Source: Dactylosporangium siamense
Lineage (GTDB): Bacteria; Actinomycetota; Actinomycetes; Mycobacteriales; Micromonosporaceae
Reading direction: 5' to 3'
Assembly (NCBI RefSeq): GCF_016862795.1
Contig: NZ_BONQ01000028.1
Coordinates: 1-36,265, forward strand
DNA length: 36,265 nucleotides
Shown here: one piece after another, positions 24,774-33,574 of the stretch
How the letters are laid out: every line of letters starts with the position of its first letter
How positions within the stretch are numbered: position 1 is the first letter of the stretch
The notes under the pieces: model-generated
The model's input: only the letters and a program-made list of their open reading frames with translations
The model's database searches: none
Told to the model about the DNA's origin: nothing
Made by a program: the position numbers and the translations under genes

Positions 24774-25355
24774 ATGACGCCGCTGCGCGTTGCCGTGATC
24801 ATCGGCAGTACCCGTGAGGGGCGGATGGGCGACCGGGTCGGTCGCTGGCTCGTCGAACGGGCGGGTGAGCGCGACGACCTGGCCGTGACCGCCGTCGACC
24901 TCGCCGACTACGACTTTCCCGGCAGCTACCCGGCGGAGGCGACCGCGGCGATGCGGTCGTTCGTGCGGCGGGTGGACGACGCGGAGGCGTTCGTCGTGGT
25001 CACCCCGGAGTACAACCACAGCTTCCCGGCCTCGTTGAAGCAGGCGATCGACTACGCGTACGACGAGTGGCGGGCCAAGCCGGTCGGGTTCGTGTCCTAC
25101 GGCTGCCACTCGACCGGGCTGCACGCCGTCGACCACCTCCGGACGGTCTTCACGGCCCTGCACGCGGTGACGGTGGCCGGCGTCGTCGCGTTCGATCTGC
25201 TGTGCGGCGAACCAGGAGCTGCCGGAAGGGCGCGACAACCGGCGCCGACGGCCGACGACCAGCTGCGCCGCGACGTCACGGTCATGCTCGACCAGCTCGG
25301 CTGGTGGGGCCTGACGTTGCGGGAAGGACGGGCAGCACGCCCGTACACCAACTGA
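24774..25355 (+). CDS. NAD(P)H-dependent FMN reductase
   Basis: This 193-residue flavodoxin-fold reductase transfers hydride from NAD(P)H to FMN or reduces quinones and similar compounds. IIGSTREGRMGDR (residues 9-21) is the FMN phosphate loop and PEYNHSFP (78-85) the second FMN contact of the family. GGGAGG lies five bases before ATG 24774; an in-frame GTG at 24768 overlaps that ribosome binding site and is unlikely. The next gene starts 21 bases after the stop, so it is probably co-transcribed with the DrrAB-like exporter. In such a setting it may detoxify or modify the compound that is exported, which is an inference. Confidence 0.9.
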   Translation: MTPLRVAVIIGSTREGRMGDRVGRWLVERAGERDDLAVTAVDLADYDFPGSYPAEATAAMRSFVRRVDDAEAFVVVTPEYNHSFPASLKQAIDYAYDEWRAKPVGFVSYGCHSTGLHAVDHLRTVFTALHAVTVAGVVAFDLLCGEPGAAGRARQPAPTADDQLRRDVTVMLDQLGWWGLTLREGRAARPYTN

Positions 25356-25376
25356 AACGACGAAAGGGTCACCACA

Positions 25377-26390
25377 ATGAGCAGACGCACCACCGGGCCG
25401 GCCGTCGAGGCGGTCGGCCTGACCCGGTCGTTCGGGGAGACCCGTGCCCTGGACGGCATCGACCTGCAGATCCCCACCGGCACCGTCTACGGGTTGCTCG
25501 GGCCGAACGGCGCCGGCAAGACCACGACGGTGCGGGTCCTCGCCACCCTGCTGCGCCCGGACGGCGGGCAGGCCAGGGTCTTCGGCCACGACGTGGTGAC
25601 CGAGGCCGACGCGGTCCGGGCCCGGGTCAGCCTGACGGGGCAGTACGCGTCGGTGGACGAGGACCTGACCGGCGCGGAGAACCTGGTCCTGCTGGGCCGC
25701 CTGCTCGGGCTGGGCCGGTCCGCCGCCCGGGAGCGGGCCGAGGGTCTGCTGGCCGCGTTCGGCCTGACCGAGGCCGCGGCGCGGCAGGTCAAGAAGTACT
25801 CCGGCGGGATGCGGCGGCGGATCGACATCGCGGCGAGCATCCTCAGCACGCCGGACCTGTTGTTCCTGGACGAGCCGACGACGGGGCTGGATCCGCGCAG
25901 CCGCAACCAGGTGTGGGAGATCATCCGGGCGGTGGTGGCCCACGGCACGACGGTGCTGCTGACCACGCAGTATCTGGACGAAGCGGATCAGCTGGCCGGG
26001 CGGATCGCGGTCGTCGACCACGGCCGGGTGATCGCGGAGGGCACCCCGGGTGAGCTGAAGTCGTCGGTGGGCTCCGGCACCGTCCACGTCCGGTTGCGGG
26101 ACCCGGCGCGACGGGACGAAGCGGAGCGGGTGCTGCGGTCCGCGCTGGGCGTGCCGGTGCAGCTGGAACCGGACCCGGTGGCGATGACCGCCCGCGTGGG
26201 CGGCGCCGGCTCCGACCTCGACGCCGGTGCCCAGGCCGCGCTCGCGCTGGGCAACCTGGCCCGCGCCGGCATCGTGGTCGACGACTTCGCGCTGGGCCAG
26301 CCGAGCCTGGACGAGGTCTTCCTGGCCCTGACCGACCACCCCGCCGTCGAGGCCGGCGAGCGGGACGAGCAGATGGAGAAGGCCCGATGA
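25377..26390 (+). CDS. ABC exporter ATP-binding protein, DrrA type
   Basis: This 337-residue cytoplasmic ATPase powers a DrrAB-like exporter. Walker A is GPNGAGKTT (42-50), the Q loop is near [12 protein letters not shown], the signature is YSGGMRRR and Walker B is [12 protein letters not shown], followed by the D loop and the switch histidine region. The C-terminal extension after about residue 230 is characteristic of DrrA, the daunorubicin resistance ATPase. GAAAGGG precedes ATG 25377. The stop overlaps the permease start by four bases (ATGA), showing translational coupling. The exported compound is unknown; family members carry drugs, antibiotics or lipids. Confidence 0.93.
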   Translation: MSRRTTGPAVEAVGLTRSFGETRALDGIDLQIPTGTVYGLLGPNGAGKTTTVRVLATLLRPDGGQARVFGHDVVTEADAVRARVSLTGQYASVDEDLTGAENLVLLGRLLGLGRSAARERAEGLLAAFGLTEAAARQVKKYSGGMRRRIDIAASILSTPDLLFLDEPTTGLDPRSRNQVWEIIRAVVAHGTTVLLTTQYLDEADQLAGRIAVVDHGRVIAEGTPGELKSSVGSGTVHVRLRDPARRDEAERVLRSALGVPVQLEPDPVAMTARVGGAGSDLDAGAQAALALGNLARAGIVVDDFALGQPSLDEVFLALTDHPAVEAGERDEQMEKAR

Positions 26391-27241
26391 GTGACGTCAC
26401 CACCACGACCGGCCGCGCGCCGACGCTGTACGTGCCGTCGGCGGAGGCACTCGCCACGGTCCTCGCACCGGGCTCACGGCCGCCGAGACCGAGTGCGCTG
26501 TCGGCGTCGCTCACCTTCGGCTGGCGGGCGATGCTGAAGATCAAACACGTGCCGGAGCAGCTGTTCGACGTCACCGCGTTCCCGATCATCATGGTGCTGA
26601 TGTTCACCTACCTGTTCGGTGGCGCGCTCGCCGGCAGCCCACGGGACTACCTGCAGTTCTTCCTGCCGGGCATCATGGTGACGAGCGTCGTGATGATCAC
26701 CATGTACACCGGCGTCGGGTTGAACACCGACATCGAGAAGGGCGTCTTCGACCGGTTCCGGACGCTGCCGATCTGGCGGCCCGCCGCGCTGGTCGGCATG
26801 ATCCTCGGTGACGTGCTGCGCTACGTCCTCGGCGCGCTGGTCATGCTCGGGGTGGGGCTGATCCTCGGGTTCCGGCCCGGCGGGGGGCCGGTCGGGGTGC
26901 TGGCCGGAATCGGCCTGATCGTGGTCTTCTCGTTCGCGTTCTCCTGGGTGTGGACGTTTTTCGGGCTGGTGCTGCGCAGCGAGAAGTCGGTGATGGGGGT
27001 CAGCATGATGGTGCTGTTCCCGCTGACGTTCCTGAGCAACGTCTTCGTCAACCCGGTCACGATGCCGGGCTGGCTGCAGGCGTTCGTGAAGGCCAACCCG
27101 ATCACCCACCTGGTGGCGTCGGTGCGGGCGGCGATGGCCGGGTCCTCCGACGCGACGAACCTGATGTGGGTGCTGCTGTGGAGCGCCGGGTTCCTGGTGG
27201 TCTTCGGCACGCTGACGATGCGCCGGTACAACCGCCGCTGA
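26387..27241 (+). CDS. ABC exporter membrane protein, DrrB type
   Basis: This 284-residue ABC-2 family permease has a cytoplasmic N-terminal segment of about 60 residues and then about six membrane helices. Landmarks are [19 protein letters not shown] (first helix), [11 protein letters not shown], the conserved cytoplasmic [13 protein letters not shown] and the final [17 protein letters not shown], then NPITHLV. These are the marks of the DrrB group, the partner of DrrA. The start overlaps the ATPase stop. It converges with the large ATPase gene at 27283; the 41-base gap has only a weak imperfect inverted repeat. Confidence 0.93.
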   Translation: MSDVTTTTGRAPTLYVPSAEALATVLAPGSRPPRPSALSASLTFGWRAMLKIKHVPEQLFDVTAFPIIMVLMFTYLFGGALAGSPRDYLQFFLPGIMVTSVVMITMYTGVGLNTDIEKGVFDRFRTLPIWRPAALVGMILGDVLRYVLGALVMLGVGLILGFRPGGGPVGVLAGIGLIVVFSFAFSWVWTFFGLVLRSEKSVMGVSMMVLFPLTFLSNVFVNPVTMPGWLQAFVKANPITHLVASVRAAMAGSSDATNLMWVLLWSAGFLVVFGTLTMRRYNRR

Positions 27242-27282
27242 CCGCGCCGTAGGCGCCGGCGGCGGGCGCACAACAGGCGCTC

Positions 27283-30200
27283 CTACAGGCGCCAGGGCAG
27301 CGGCTCGGCCGGGTGGTAACCGCAGGTGCTGCCGGTCGAGACGGTGTCGCGCAGGTGGGCGGCGAGGGCCGGGTGCCGGCCGTCGAGGCGGCGCAGCGTG
27401 TCCCGGATGCGGGCCGTCACGGTCTTGCGGGCGCGTTCGGCGTCGTCACCGAGGCGGCGGCTGCGCCCGGCCAGCCCGGCGGCGGCCCGCAGGTGCTCCA
27501 GCAGGGCCGCCCGTTCGGCGTCGAGGGCGGCGAGCCGGGCCTCGTCGCCGCGGACGGCGGCCCGGTCGATCTCCTCGTCGAGCCGGTCGAGGTGCTGCCG
27601 GTAGCGGACCTTGGCCTCGTCGTCCAGCACGGGGTCGCCGCCGAACCGGCGGGCGGCGACGAGGTCGGGGCCGGCGGCCGGGTCCAGCAACTCGGCCGCC
27701 GGCACGTCGGTGCCCGGGCGGCTCAGCAGCAGGCGCAGGTCGTGCAGGCCCTTGGCGTCCGGCAGGTGCACGACCGTGCCGGCGTAGGCGAGCTGCCAGA
27801 CCGGCCCGTCGCGGCGGAACTCGTAGTCGACGGACGCCCGCTCCGGCCCGTCGCGGCGAACCTCGTGGTCGGCGGAGGTCCGCCCCGGTCCGTCGCCGCG
27901 GACCTCGTGGTCGGCCGACGCCCGCTCCGGCCCGTCGCGGCGGACCTCGTGGTCGGCCGACGCCCACTCCGGCCCGTCGCGGCGGACCTCGTTGGTGGAG
28001 GCCCGCTCCGGCCCGGTCGCCGCCGCGCCGAGCCGCTGCAGCACCTGCGCCATGCCCAGGGCCCGCGCCGCGGACCCGGCGGCGGCGCGTTCCTCGGCCG
28101 CCGCGGCCGTGTCCCCCGGTTGTCCACGGCCGGTCAGCGCGTCCACCAGGCCAGCGCGGGCGAGCAGCGACCAGGGTTGCGAGCCCATCCGGCCGGCGCC
28201 GTCGCGGGCCGCGCTGAAGCCGGTGACGGCGTCGGCCCACCGCTGCTGCGCCAGGTCGACCAGCGCCAGCCAGTAGTCCACCGGGCCGCTGACGTCACAG
28301 CCGAAGAGCGCGACGATCCACTGGCCGCGGTACGGATCGAGCGTCTCCCGGATCCGCGCACAGCGCTGCGGATCGGCGGTCGCCACGGCGACGAGTGCCT
28401 GGAGGCGGTGCCACAGCGGCGAGACGGCACGGGTGAAGCCCGCCCCGGCGGCCTCGATACCGGCGGTCAGCTCGACGGCCCTCGCGTGGTCGCCGCGCTC
28501 GGCCGCGGTGATGGCCCGCAGCAGTTCCTTCAGGCTCCCCTCGGCCGGGCCCATCCGCTCCAGCACCTCGTCCGCCTCGGCGAACCTGCCCTGCAGCGTC
28601 AGCCACGACCAGCGCACCTGCTCGCTCACGCAATAGGGGTCGGACTGCTCCCCCACGATGATCTCGTCCAGCTCGGTGAACAGCTCGCCGGCCTCGGCGA
28701 AGTCACCCCGGAACGAGGCGACGATGCCGCCGTCGATCGCCGCCCCCATCCGGTAGCCGGCGGCGGCGCTGGCCCGGCCACCGGCGACGAAGGCGGTCAG
28801 CTCCCGGTAGTAGGCCGGGTCGCCGAGCTCCAGCAGGGCGACCCAGCGCAGCGACGTGGCCCACAGCTCGGTCTCCAGGTCGCCGGTGCGCCGCGCCACG
28901 TCACGGATCTCGGCGGTCAGCTTCGCCCGGTCGGCGGCGGTGCCCATGCCCCAGGTGGTGTCGTGGCGCGCCCACAGGCTGAACGTGAGGGTCTCGTCGT
29001 CGTGACCGCGGCGGGCGATCGTCTCGGTGGCGGTGATGAGGTCGGCGGCCAGCACGGTGAGCGGCGCCGTGGCGTCCGGTTCGCCGATGAGCCGCCGGTG
29101 CGCCTCGCGGAGCAGTTCCGCCGGGTCGGCCGAGCGGTCCGCGACCGTCGTCTGCCGATACATGGTGTGCGCGACCCGGGCCAGCAGCACCGGATCGTCG
29201 AGGGCGAGCGCGAGCGCGGCGGCGTCGGCGAGGAGGCGGCCGGCTTCGGCCCGGTCGCCGTGGTGGTGCAGGTGCCGGCCGAGGTCGACCATCGTCCTGA
29301 CCCGCTGGGCCGGGTCCTCGGTGCGCTCCAACGCGCGGCGGAAGTGCAGCACCGCCTCCTCCGTGGCCAGCCGCATGGCCGCCTCCCGGGCGGCGGCGGC
29401 GAGCAGGTCAGCGGCCCGGGACGCCTCGAGGGCGGCGCCGGCCAGCCACGCGTGCCGCGCCAGGTCGGCGGGGATCAGCCGCTCGGCGAGGGCATCGGAG
29501 CGGTCGACGGCGCGGACGACGGCGGCGTGCCGGGCCCGCCGGTCGTCGTCGGGCAGCCCGTCATACAGCGTCTCGCGGACCAGGTCATGGGCGAAGGCGA
29601 ACCGTCCCTCACCGTGGGCGGTCACGAGCCGCGCCGTCACCGCCCGGTCCAGGAGCCGGTCGACCTGCGCGACCGGGCCGGGCAGGCAGGCGGCCAGGAC
29701 CTGGCGGTGGAAGTCACGGCCCAGCACGGCGGCGCCGGTGAGCGCGTCGACGACCGCGCCGGGCAGCTCGGCGAGGCGCCCCTGCACCGCCTGCCGGACG
29801 CCGGGGGCGATCGTGGTGACCGGGCCGCCCGCGCGCCACAGCCGGGCGGTCTGCTCGACGAAGAACGGGTTGCCGCCGGTGCGCCGGTGCACCTCGCTGA
29901 GCGTCTCCGGGTCGGGTTCCCGGCCGGCGGTGCGACTGATCAGCGCGCCGACCTCGGCCCGGGACAGGCCGGTGAGGGTGACGGTGGTGGCCTTCGCGGT
30001 CAGCGGCATCAGCACCGTGTGCAGCCGGTGCTCGGCCGAGTCGACCTCCGCGTCGCGGTACGTGCCGATCACCAGCAACCGCTCGAACCAGGTGTGCTGC
30101 GTGGCGAACCGCAGCAGGCGCATGGATGCCGGGTCGGCCCAGTGCAGGTCGTCGAGGACGACGACGATCGGTCGGCGCTGGGATACCGAGACGAGCGCGG

Positions 30201-30681
30201 TGGTCACCGCATCGTGGAGCGCGAACGCCTCGCGGTCGCCGTCACCCGCCGTTCCGCGGTCCGGCCGGCCGTCCGGGTCCGCGTCCGCGTCCACGTCCGT
30301 GGCTGTGCCTCTGCCTGCGCCTGCGCCTGCGCCTCGGCCGACGCCTGTCGCTTCGCCGAGGAGGACCTGGAGGCCGGGCCCGGCCGATTCGCGGGCAAGG
30401 GCCCAGTCGTCGGCGGAGCGACGCAGCCCGCGCAGCACCTGCACCCACGGCCAGTAGCCGGGCGCGCTGTCGGAGTCCCAGCAGGCGGCGCCCAGCACCA
30501 GCGCGCCCCGCTGCCGGGCCTCGTCGGCCGCGGCGGTCACGAGCGTGGTCTTGCCGATGCCCGGTTCGCCGGCGACGAGGACCAGACCGCCGTGGCTGGC
30601 GACGGCCCGGTCGACCGAGGCGCGCAGCAGGGCCGCGGGGTGGTCCCGCCCGATGATGCGCTCGCCGATCCGCGGCTCCAT
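27283..30681 (-). CDS. Large STAND/AAA ATPase with TPR-like region, no LuxR HTH
   Basis: This 1132-residue protein resembles LuxR-family LAL regulators but lacks their C-terminal helix-turn-helix. Walker A is GEPGIGKTT (38-46) and Walker B is VVVLDDLHWAD near 160. Helical TPR-like repeats fill about 400-880. A conserved actinobacterial C-terminal domain follows (LAYAGTVVHLPDAKGLHDLR, a charged helical hairpin, ERARKTVTARIRDTLRRL, and a final CGYHP then PLPW). Two low-complexity inserts stand out: Gly/Ala/Asp-rich at about 107-147 between the Walker motifs, and a 14-residue tandem repeat at about 891-960. The start is uncertain. ATG 30681 fits family N-termini, while GTG 30732 would directly adjoin the TGA of the upstream acyltransferase gene. 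It is probably a signal-responsive scaffold or regulator; the target is unknown. Confidence 0.87.
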   Translation of the reverse strand: MEPRIGERIIGRDHPAALLRASVDRAVASHGGLVLVAGEPGIGKTTLVTAAADEARQRGALVLGAACWDSDSAPGYWPWVQVLRGLRRSADDWALARESAGPGLQVLLGEATGVGRGAGAGAGRGTATDVDADADPDGRPDRGTAGDGDREAFALHDAVTTALVSVSQRRPIVVVLDDLHWADPASMRLLRFATQHTWFERLLVIGTYRDAEVDSAEHRLHTVLMPLTAKATTVTLTGLSRAEVGALISRTAGREPDPETLSEVHRRTGGNPFFVEQTARLWRAGGPVTTIAPGVRQAVQGRLAELPGAVVDALTGAAVLGRDFHRQVLAACLPGPVAQVDRLLDRAVTARLVTAHGEGRFAFAHDLVRETLYDGLPDDDRRARHAAVVRAVDRSDALAERLIPADLARHAWLAGAALEASRAADLLAAAAREAAMRLATEEAVLHFRRALERTEDPAQRVRTMVDLGRHLHHHGDRAEAGRLLADAAALALALDDPVLLARVAHTMYRQTTVADRSADPAELLREAHRRLIGEPDATAPLTVLAADLITATETIARRGHDDETLTFSLWARHDTTWGMGTAADRAKLTAEIRDVARRTGDLETELWATSLRWVALLELGDPAYYRELTAFVAGGRASAAAGYRMGAAIDGGIVASFRGDFAEAGELFTELDEIIVGEQSDPYCVSEQVRWSWLTLQGRFAEADEVLERMGPAEGSLKELLRAITAAERGDHARAVELTAGIEAAGAGFTRAVSPLWHRLQALVAVATADPQRCARIRETLDPYRGQWIVALFGCDVSGPVDYWLALVDLAQQRWADAVTGFSAARDGAGRMGSQPWSLLARAGLVDALTGRGQPGDTAAAAEERAAAGSAARALGMAQVLQRLGAAATGPERASTNEVRRDGPEWASADHEVRRDGPERASADHEVRGDGPGRTSADHEVRRDGPERASVDYEFRRDGPVWQLAYAGTVVHLPDAKGLHDLRLLLSRPGTDVPAAELLDPAAGPDLVAARRFGGDPVLDDEAKVRYRQHLDRLDEEIDRAAVRGDEARLAALDAERAALLEHLRAAAGLAGRSRRLGDDAERARKTVTARIRDTLRRLDGRHPALAAHLRDTVSTGSTCGYHPAEPLPWRL
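27801..28010. repeat. 42-bp intragenic tandem repeat coding a 14-residue unit
   Basis: Units start at 27801, 27843, 27885, 27927 and 27969, with a 39-bp spacing to 28008. They encode GPERASADHEVRRD-like units, five in a row, within the large ATPase gene. Length in multiples of three keeps the frame. It is a coding minisatellite, likely to vary in number between strains. Confidence 0.85.
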
Positions 30682-30732
30682 GACCTGGACACCGTAGCGA
30701 ACCGGCGCCCCGCCTGTCGCATCGCGCCTCAC

Positions 30733-32637
30733 TCAGGTGGTGGCGAGCCGCAGCAGTTGTGGCTCCAGCCACGGCGCGACGACGCGCTGCACCCCGGCCG
30801 GGGTGAGGTGCAGGCCGTCGCTGCGGACCTGGACCCCGCCGACCCGCCAGGTGAAGGCGCCGTCCGGGCACAGCACCCGGTTGAGGTCCAGGACCACCGG
30901 CCGGTCCGGGTGACTGCCGGCCACCTCGGTCAGCAGCCGGTTCCAGGCGTCGACGCGGGCCGGGGTGTCCTCCGGCCACAGGCCGCCGTCCGGTCGTTCC
31001 TGGCGGCGGGTGTAGGGCGCGGTCAGCAGCGCGACCCGGGCGCCCCGGGCGGCGGTGAGGTCGACCGCGCGGCGCAGTTGCGCACTGAGGTACGTGTCGT
31101 AGGCCGGTTCACCGACGTGCGTCCACCGGCCGTCGAGCCTGCGGTCCATCAGCTCCCAACGGTCCAGCAGCACGACCACGACGTCCGGGTCCTGGCTCGT
31201 GGTGGAGCCACCCCACCGCGACTCCCAGGTGGCGCAGTACGGGTAGTTGGTGTGCGCCTCGCCGCCGTACCGCAACTCGGGCAGCACCGCGATGCCGCAG
31301 CCCTGCACGCCCTCGTTGGTCAGTGTGAGGCCGGACGCGCCGGCGGGCCAGTACGCACCGAGCGTCCACGACACGGAGTCGCCGATCACCATGGCCCGCG
31401 GCGGGCCGGGCCGCCGACCGGCCCGGCTCACCGGCGGCACCGTCGACACCGCCGACGGCGTCTGCCCTGAGGGCTGCGCGGCGGGCGCGGCGACCAGCAC
31501 GGGCGGCGCGACCGGCGGAGCCGGCGCCACGACGGCAAGAGCGGCGGCCGTCGCGGCAGCCAGACCGGCCGCCGGACCCGCCGCCCAGCGCAGCCGGCCG
31601 GGCCGTCGCAGCGGCTGCTCGACGAGGTAGAAGCTGGCCGCGGCGACGGCGAGGGTCGCCGCGACCCGCAGCGCCAGCAGCCGCGGCCCGTCCAGTCCGG
31701 TCCGGCCGGTGTCGAGGACCCCGAACAACGGCCAATGCCACAGGTAGCCGCCGTAGGAGACCCGCCCCACCCACACCAGCGGTGCCGCGCCGAGCAACCG
31801 CGCCACCGGCGTGCCGGGCGCCGCGGCGAGCTCGGCCAGGACCGCCGCTGCGGCCACCGCGGTCAGCGCGAAACCACCCCGGTAGAGCCACGCCCCGGCA
31901 CCGCCCGCGAGGACCGCGAGCCCGGCGAGCAGCACCGCCCCGGCGACCGCCACGCACCGCCGTGCCGTGGGATGCCGCGCCACGACCGGGGCCGCGGCGG
32001 CGAGTGCACAGCCCGCGAGCAACGCCGCGGCCCGGGTGTCACTGCCGAAGTACGCCCGGCCCGGGTGCAGCGGGTCGTACAGCACCGCGGCGGCGACCGT
32101 CGACGCCGCGAACCCGGCGGCGCACAGCGCTCCGGTCAACAGCCGGGGCCGCCGCGCCCGCAGCGCGAAGAGGATCAGCACCGGCCACAGCAGATAGAAC
32201 TGTTCCTCGATGGCGAGCGACCAGGTGTGCTGCAACGGCGAGGCCGCCGCCGTCGCGGTGAAGTAGTCACCGTCGCGCAGCACCATCCGCCAGTTCGCCC
32301 AGTAGGTGAGCGCGGCGACCGCGTCGGTGCGCAACGCCCCCGGCTCCTGCCCCGGCAGCAGGTACGCCGCGGCCAGGACCACCGTGAGGACCAGCAGCAC
32401 CAGGGCGGGCAGCAGCCGGCGGGCCCGGCGCAACCAGAACCCACCCAGCGACACCCGGCCGGTCACCTCGGCCTCGCGCAGCAACAGCGACGTGATCAGA
32501 AACCCGGACAGCACGAAGAACACGTCGACGCCCAGGAAACCACCGGGCAGCCAGGCCGGCATCCCGTGCACGACCAGCACCGCGCACAACGCGACGGCCC
32601 GCAGCCCGTCCAACGGCGGCAGGTGGCGCAACGACAC
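30733..32637 (-). CDS. OafA-type membrane acyltransferase with SGNH domain
   Basis: This 634-residue protein has an acyltransferase-3 membrane domain (about residues 1-365, some ten helices) and an extracytoplasmic SGNH hydrolase-like domain (about 410-634). LPPLDGLRAVAL and HG begin the first helix, FFVLSGFLIT, WSLAIEEQFYLLWP and SYGGYLWHWPL are the family motifs. In the SGNH domain Ser421 (VIGDSVSW) and Asp607/His610 (DGLHLTP) form the usual catalytic set. OafA-like proteins acetylate or acylate surface glycans. GTG 32637 is chosen because the family N-terminus starts there; a TTG at 32670 is in frame and preceded by GGTAGG, so the start could be 11 codons earlier. The stop abuts a possible GTG of the large ATPase gene. 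Confidence 0.9.
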   Translation of the reverse strand: MSLRHLPPLDGLRAVALCAVLVVHGMPAWLPGGFLGVDVFFVLSGFLITSLLLREAEVTGRVSLGGFWLRRARRLLPALVLLVLTVVLAAAYLLPGQEPGALRTDAVAALTYWANWRMVLRDGDYFTATAAASPLQHTWSLAIEEQFYLLWPVLILFALRARRPRLLTGALCAAGFAASTVAAAVLYDPLHPGRAYFGSDTRAAALLAGCALAAAAPVVARHPTARRCVAVAGAVLLAGLAVLAGGAGAWLYRGGFALTAVAAAAVLAELAAAPGTPVARLLGAAPLVWVGRVSYGGYLWHWPLFGVLDTGRTGLDGPRLLALRVAATLAVAAASFYLVEQPLRRPGRLRWAAGPAAGLAAATAAALAVVAPAPPVAPPVLVAAPAAQPSGQTPSAVSTVPPVSRAGRRPGPPRAMVIGDSVSWTLGAYWPAGASGLTLTNEGVQGCGIAVLPELRYGGEAHTNYPYCATWESRWGGSTTSQDPDVVVVLLDRWELMDRRLDGRWTHVGEPAYDTYLSAQLRRAVDLTAARGARVALLTAPYTRRQERPDGGLWPEDTPARVDAWNRLLTEVAGSHPDRPVVLDLNRVLCPDGAFTWRVGGVQVRSDGLHLTPAGVQRVVAPWLEPQLLRLATT

Positions 32638-32755
32638 GCGCCGGGCACTGCCCGCCGCGCCCCACCGCAAACCTACCGGGCAGGGTCAGGCGCGCGGGAA
32701 CGTCGGCACGGCGGTGTTCGCGTTCGTGCTGGGCCGGGCCGGCGCCGGCGGCCCG

Positions 32756-33469
32756 TCAGCCGTAGACGACGGTCACCTGCTGCAGGACGAGCCGGATCTT
32801 CGGGACGCCGTCGTCCGCGCCGTTGGCGCCGGGGGTGACGCCGCCGCCGGCGACCCGGTCGATGATGTCGATGCCCTTGGTGATCGTGCCGATCTGCGTG
32901 TAGTCCGCGGACAGGGTCGGGTTGTCGGCGTAGTTGAGGAAGAACTGGCTCCCGCTGGTGCGCGGTTCCTGGGTCTTGGCCACCGCCACCGAGCCACGCG
33001 GATAGCCGGCGTGGGTGGGGAGGTTCTCCTCCGCGTACTGGTACGCGGGACCGCCCGTGCTCGTGCCGGACGGGTCGCCGCACTGTAGGACGAACAGGCC
33101 GGCCGTGGTGAGGCGGTGGCAGGCCGTGCCGTCGAAGAACTTCTTGCCGGCCAGGTAGGCGAAGCTCGCCACCGCGCACGGCGTGAGTCCGGCGTCCATC
33201 GCGATCTCGACCGGGCCGAGGTTGGTGGCCAGGGTCATGGTGGCCTTGCCGGTCCGGGGAACCGTCGTCGGGGGCGTGCCGACGTCCTTGATGTTCGGCT
33301 GGCCGGCGGCGGAGATCGGCAACCACTGGCACCCGTCGGCGGCCGCCGGCGATGCCGACCCGGTGAGGGGCCGGGCGGCCGATGTCCCGGCGGACGGCGT
33401 CGTGGTGCAGCCGGCCAGCAGCGACGCGAGCACGGCAACGCACAGCAGGGCACGCGAACGACGGATCAT
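32756..33469 (-). CDS. Lipoprotein cyclophilin-type peptidylprolyl isomerase
   Basis: This 237-residue protein has a lipoprotein signal ending LLAGC (Cys21), a Ser/Thr/Ala linker and a cyclophilin domain from about residue 72. Landmarks are GPVEIAMD, FFDGTACHRLT, LQCGDPSGT, SGSQFFLNYAD and TQIGTITKGIDIIDRV. Cyclophilins interconvert proline peptide bonds; this one would help fold exported proteins at the outer face of the membrane. The catalytic arginine, usually in FHRV, is in CHRL here, and QFF is kept. AGGG lies seven bases before ATG 33469. It is on the same strand as the acyltransferase gene, which follows after 118 bases. Confidence 0.92.
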   Translation of the reverse strand: MIRRSRALLCVAVLASLLAGCTTTPSAGTSAARPLTGSASPAAADGCQWLPISAAGQPNIKDVGTPPTTVPRTGKATMTLATNLGPVEIAMDAGLTPCAVASFAYLAGKKFFDGTACHRLTTAGLFVLQCGDPSGTSTGGPAYQYAEENLPTHAGYPRGSVAVAKTQEPRTSGSQFFLNYADNPTLSADYTQIGTITKGIDIIDRVAGGGVTPGANGADDGVPKIRLVLQQVTVVYG

Positions 33470-33574
33470 GCGCGCACCCTACGCCATCGCCGGGATCCCA
33501 CCGTGCGCACGCTCAGCCGCCCGGCCAGCCCACGATCCGCTCGCGCGTGGTGCCCGACGTCGTCGTCGCGACGA

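Noticed and set aside
27313-31470. A 1385-codon open frame on the + strand across the ATPase and acyltransferase genes
   Set aside because: It is antisense to two genes with clear family motifs, spans their junction and has no homology or start signal. Long antisense frames are expected at this G+C content.
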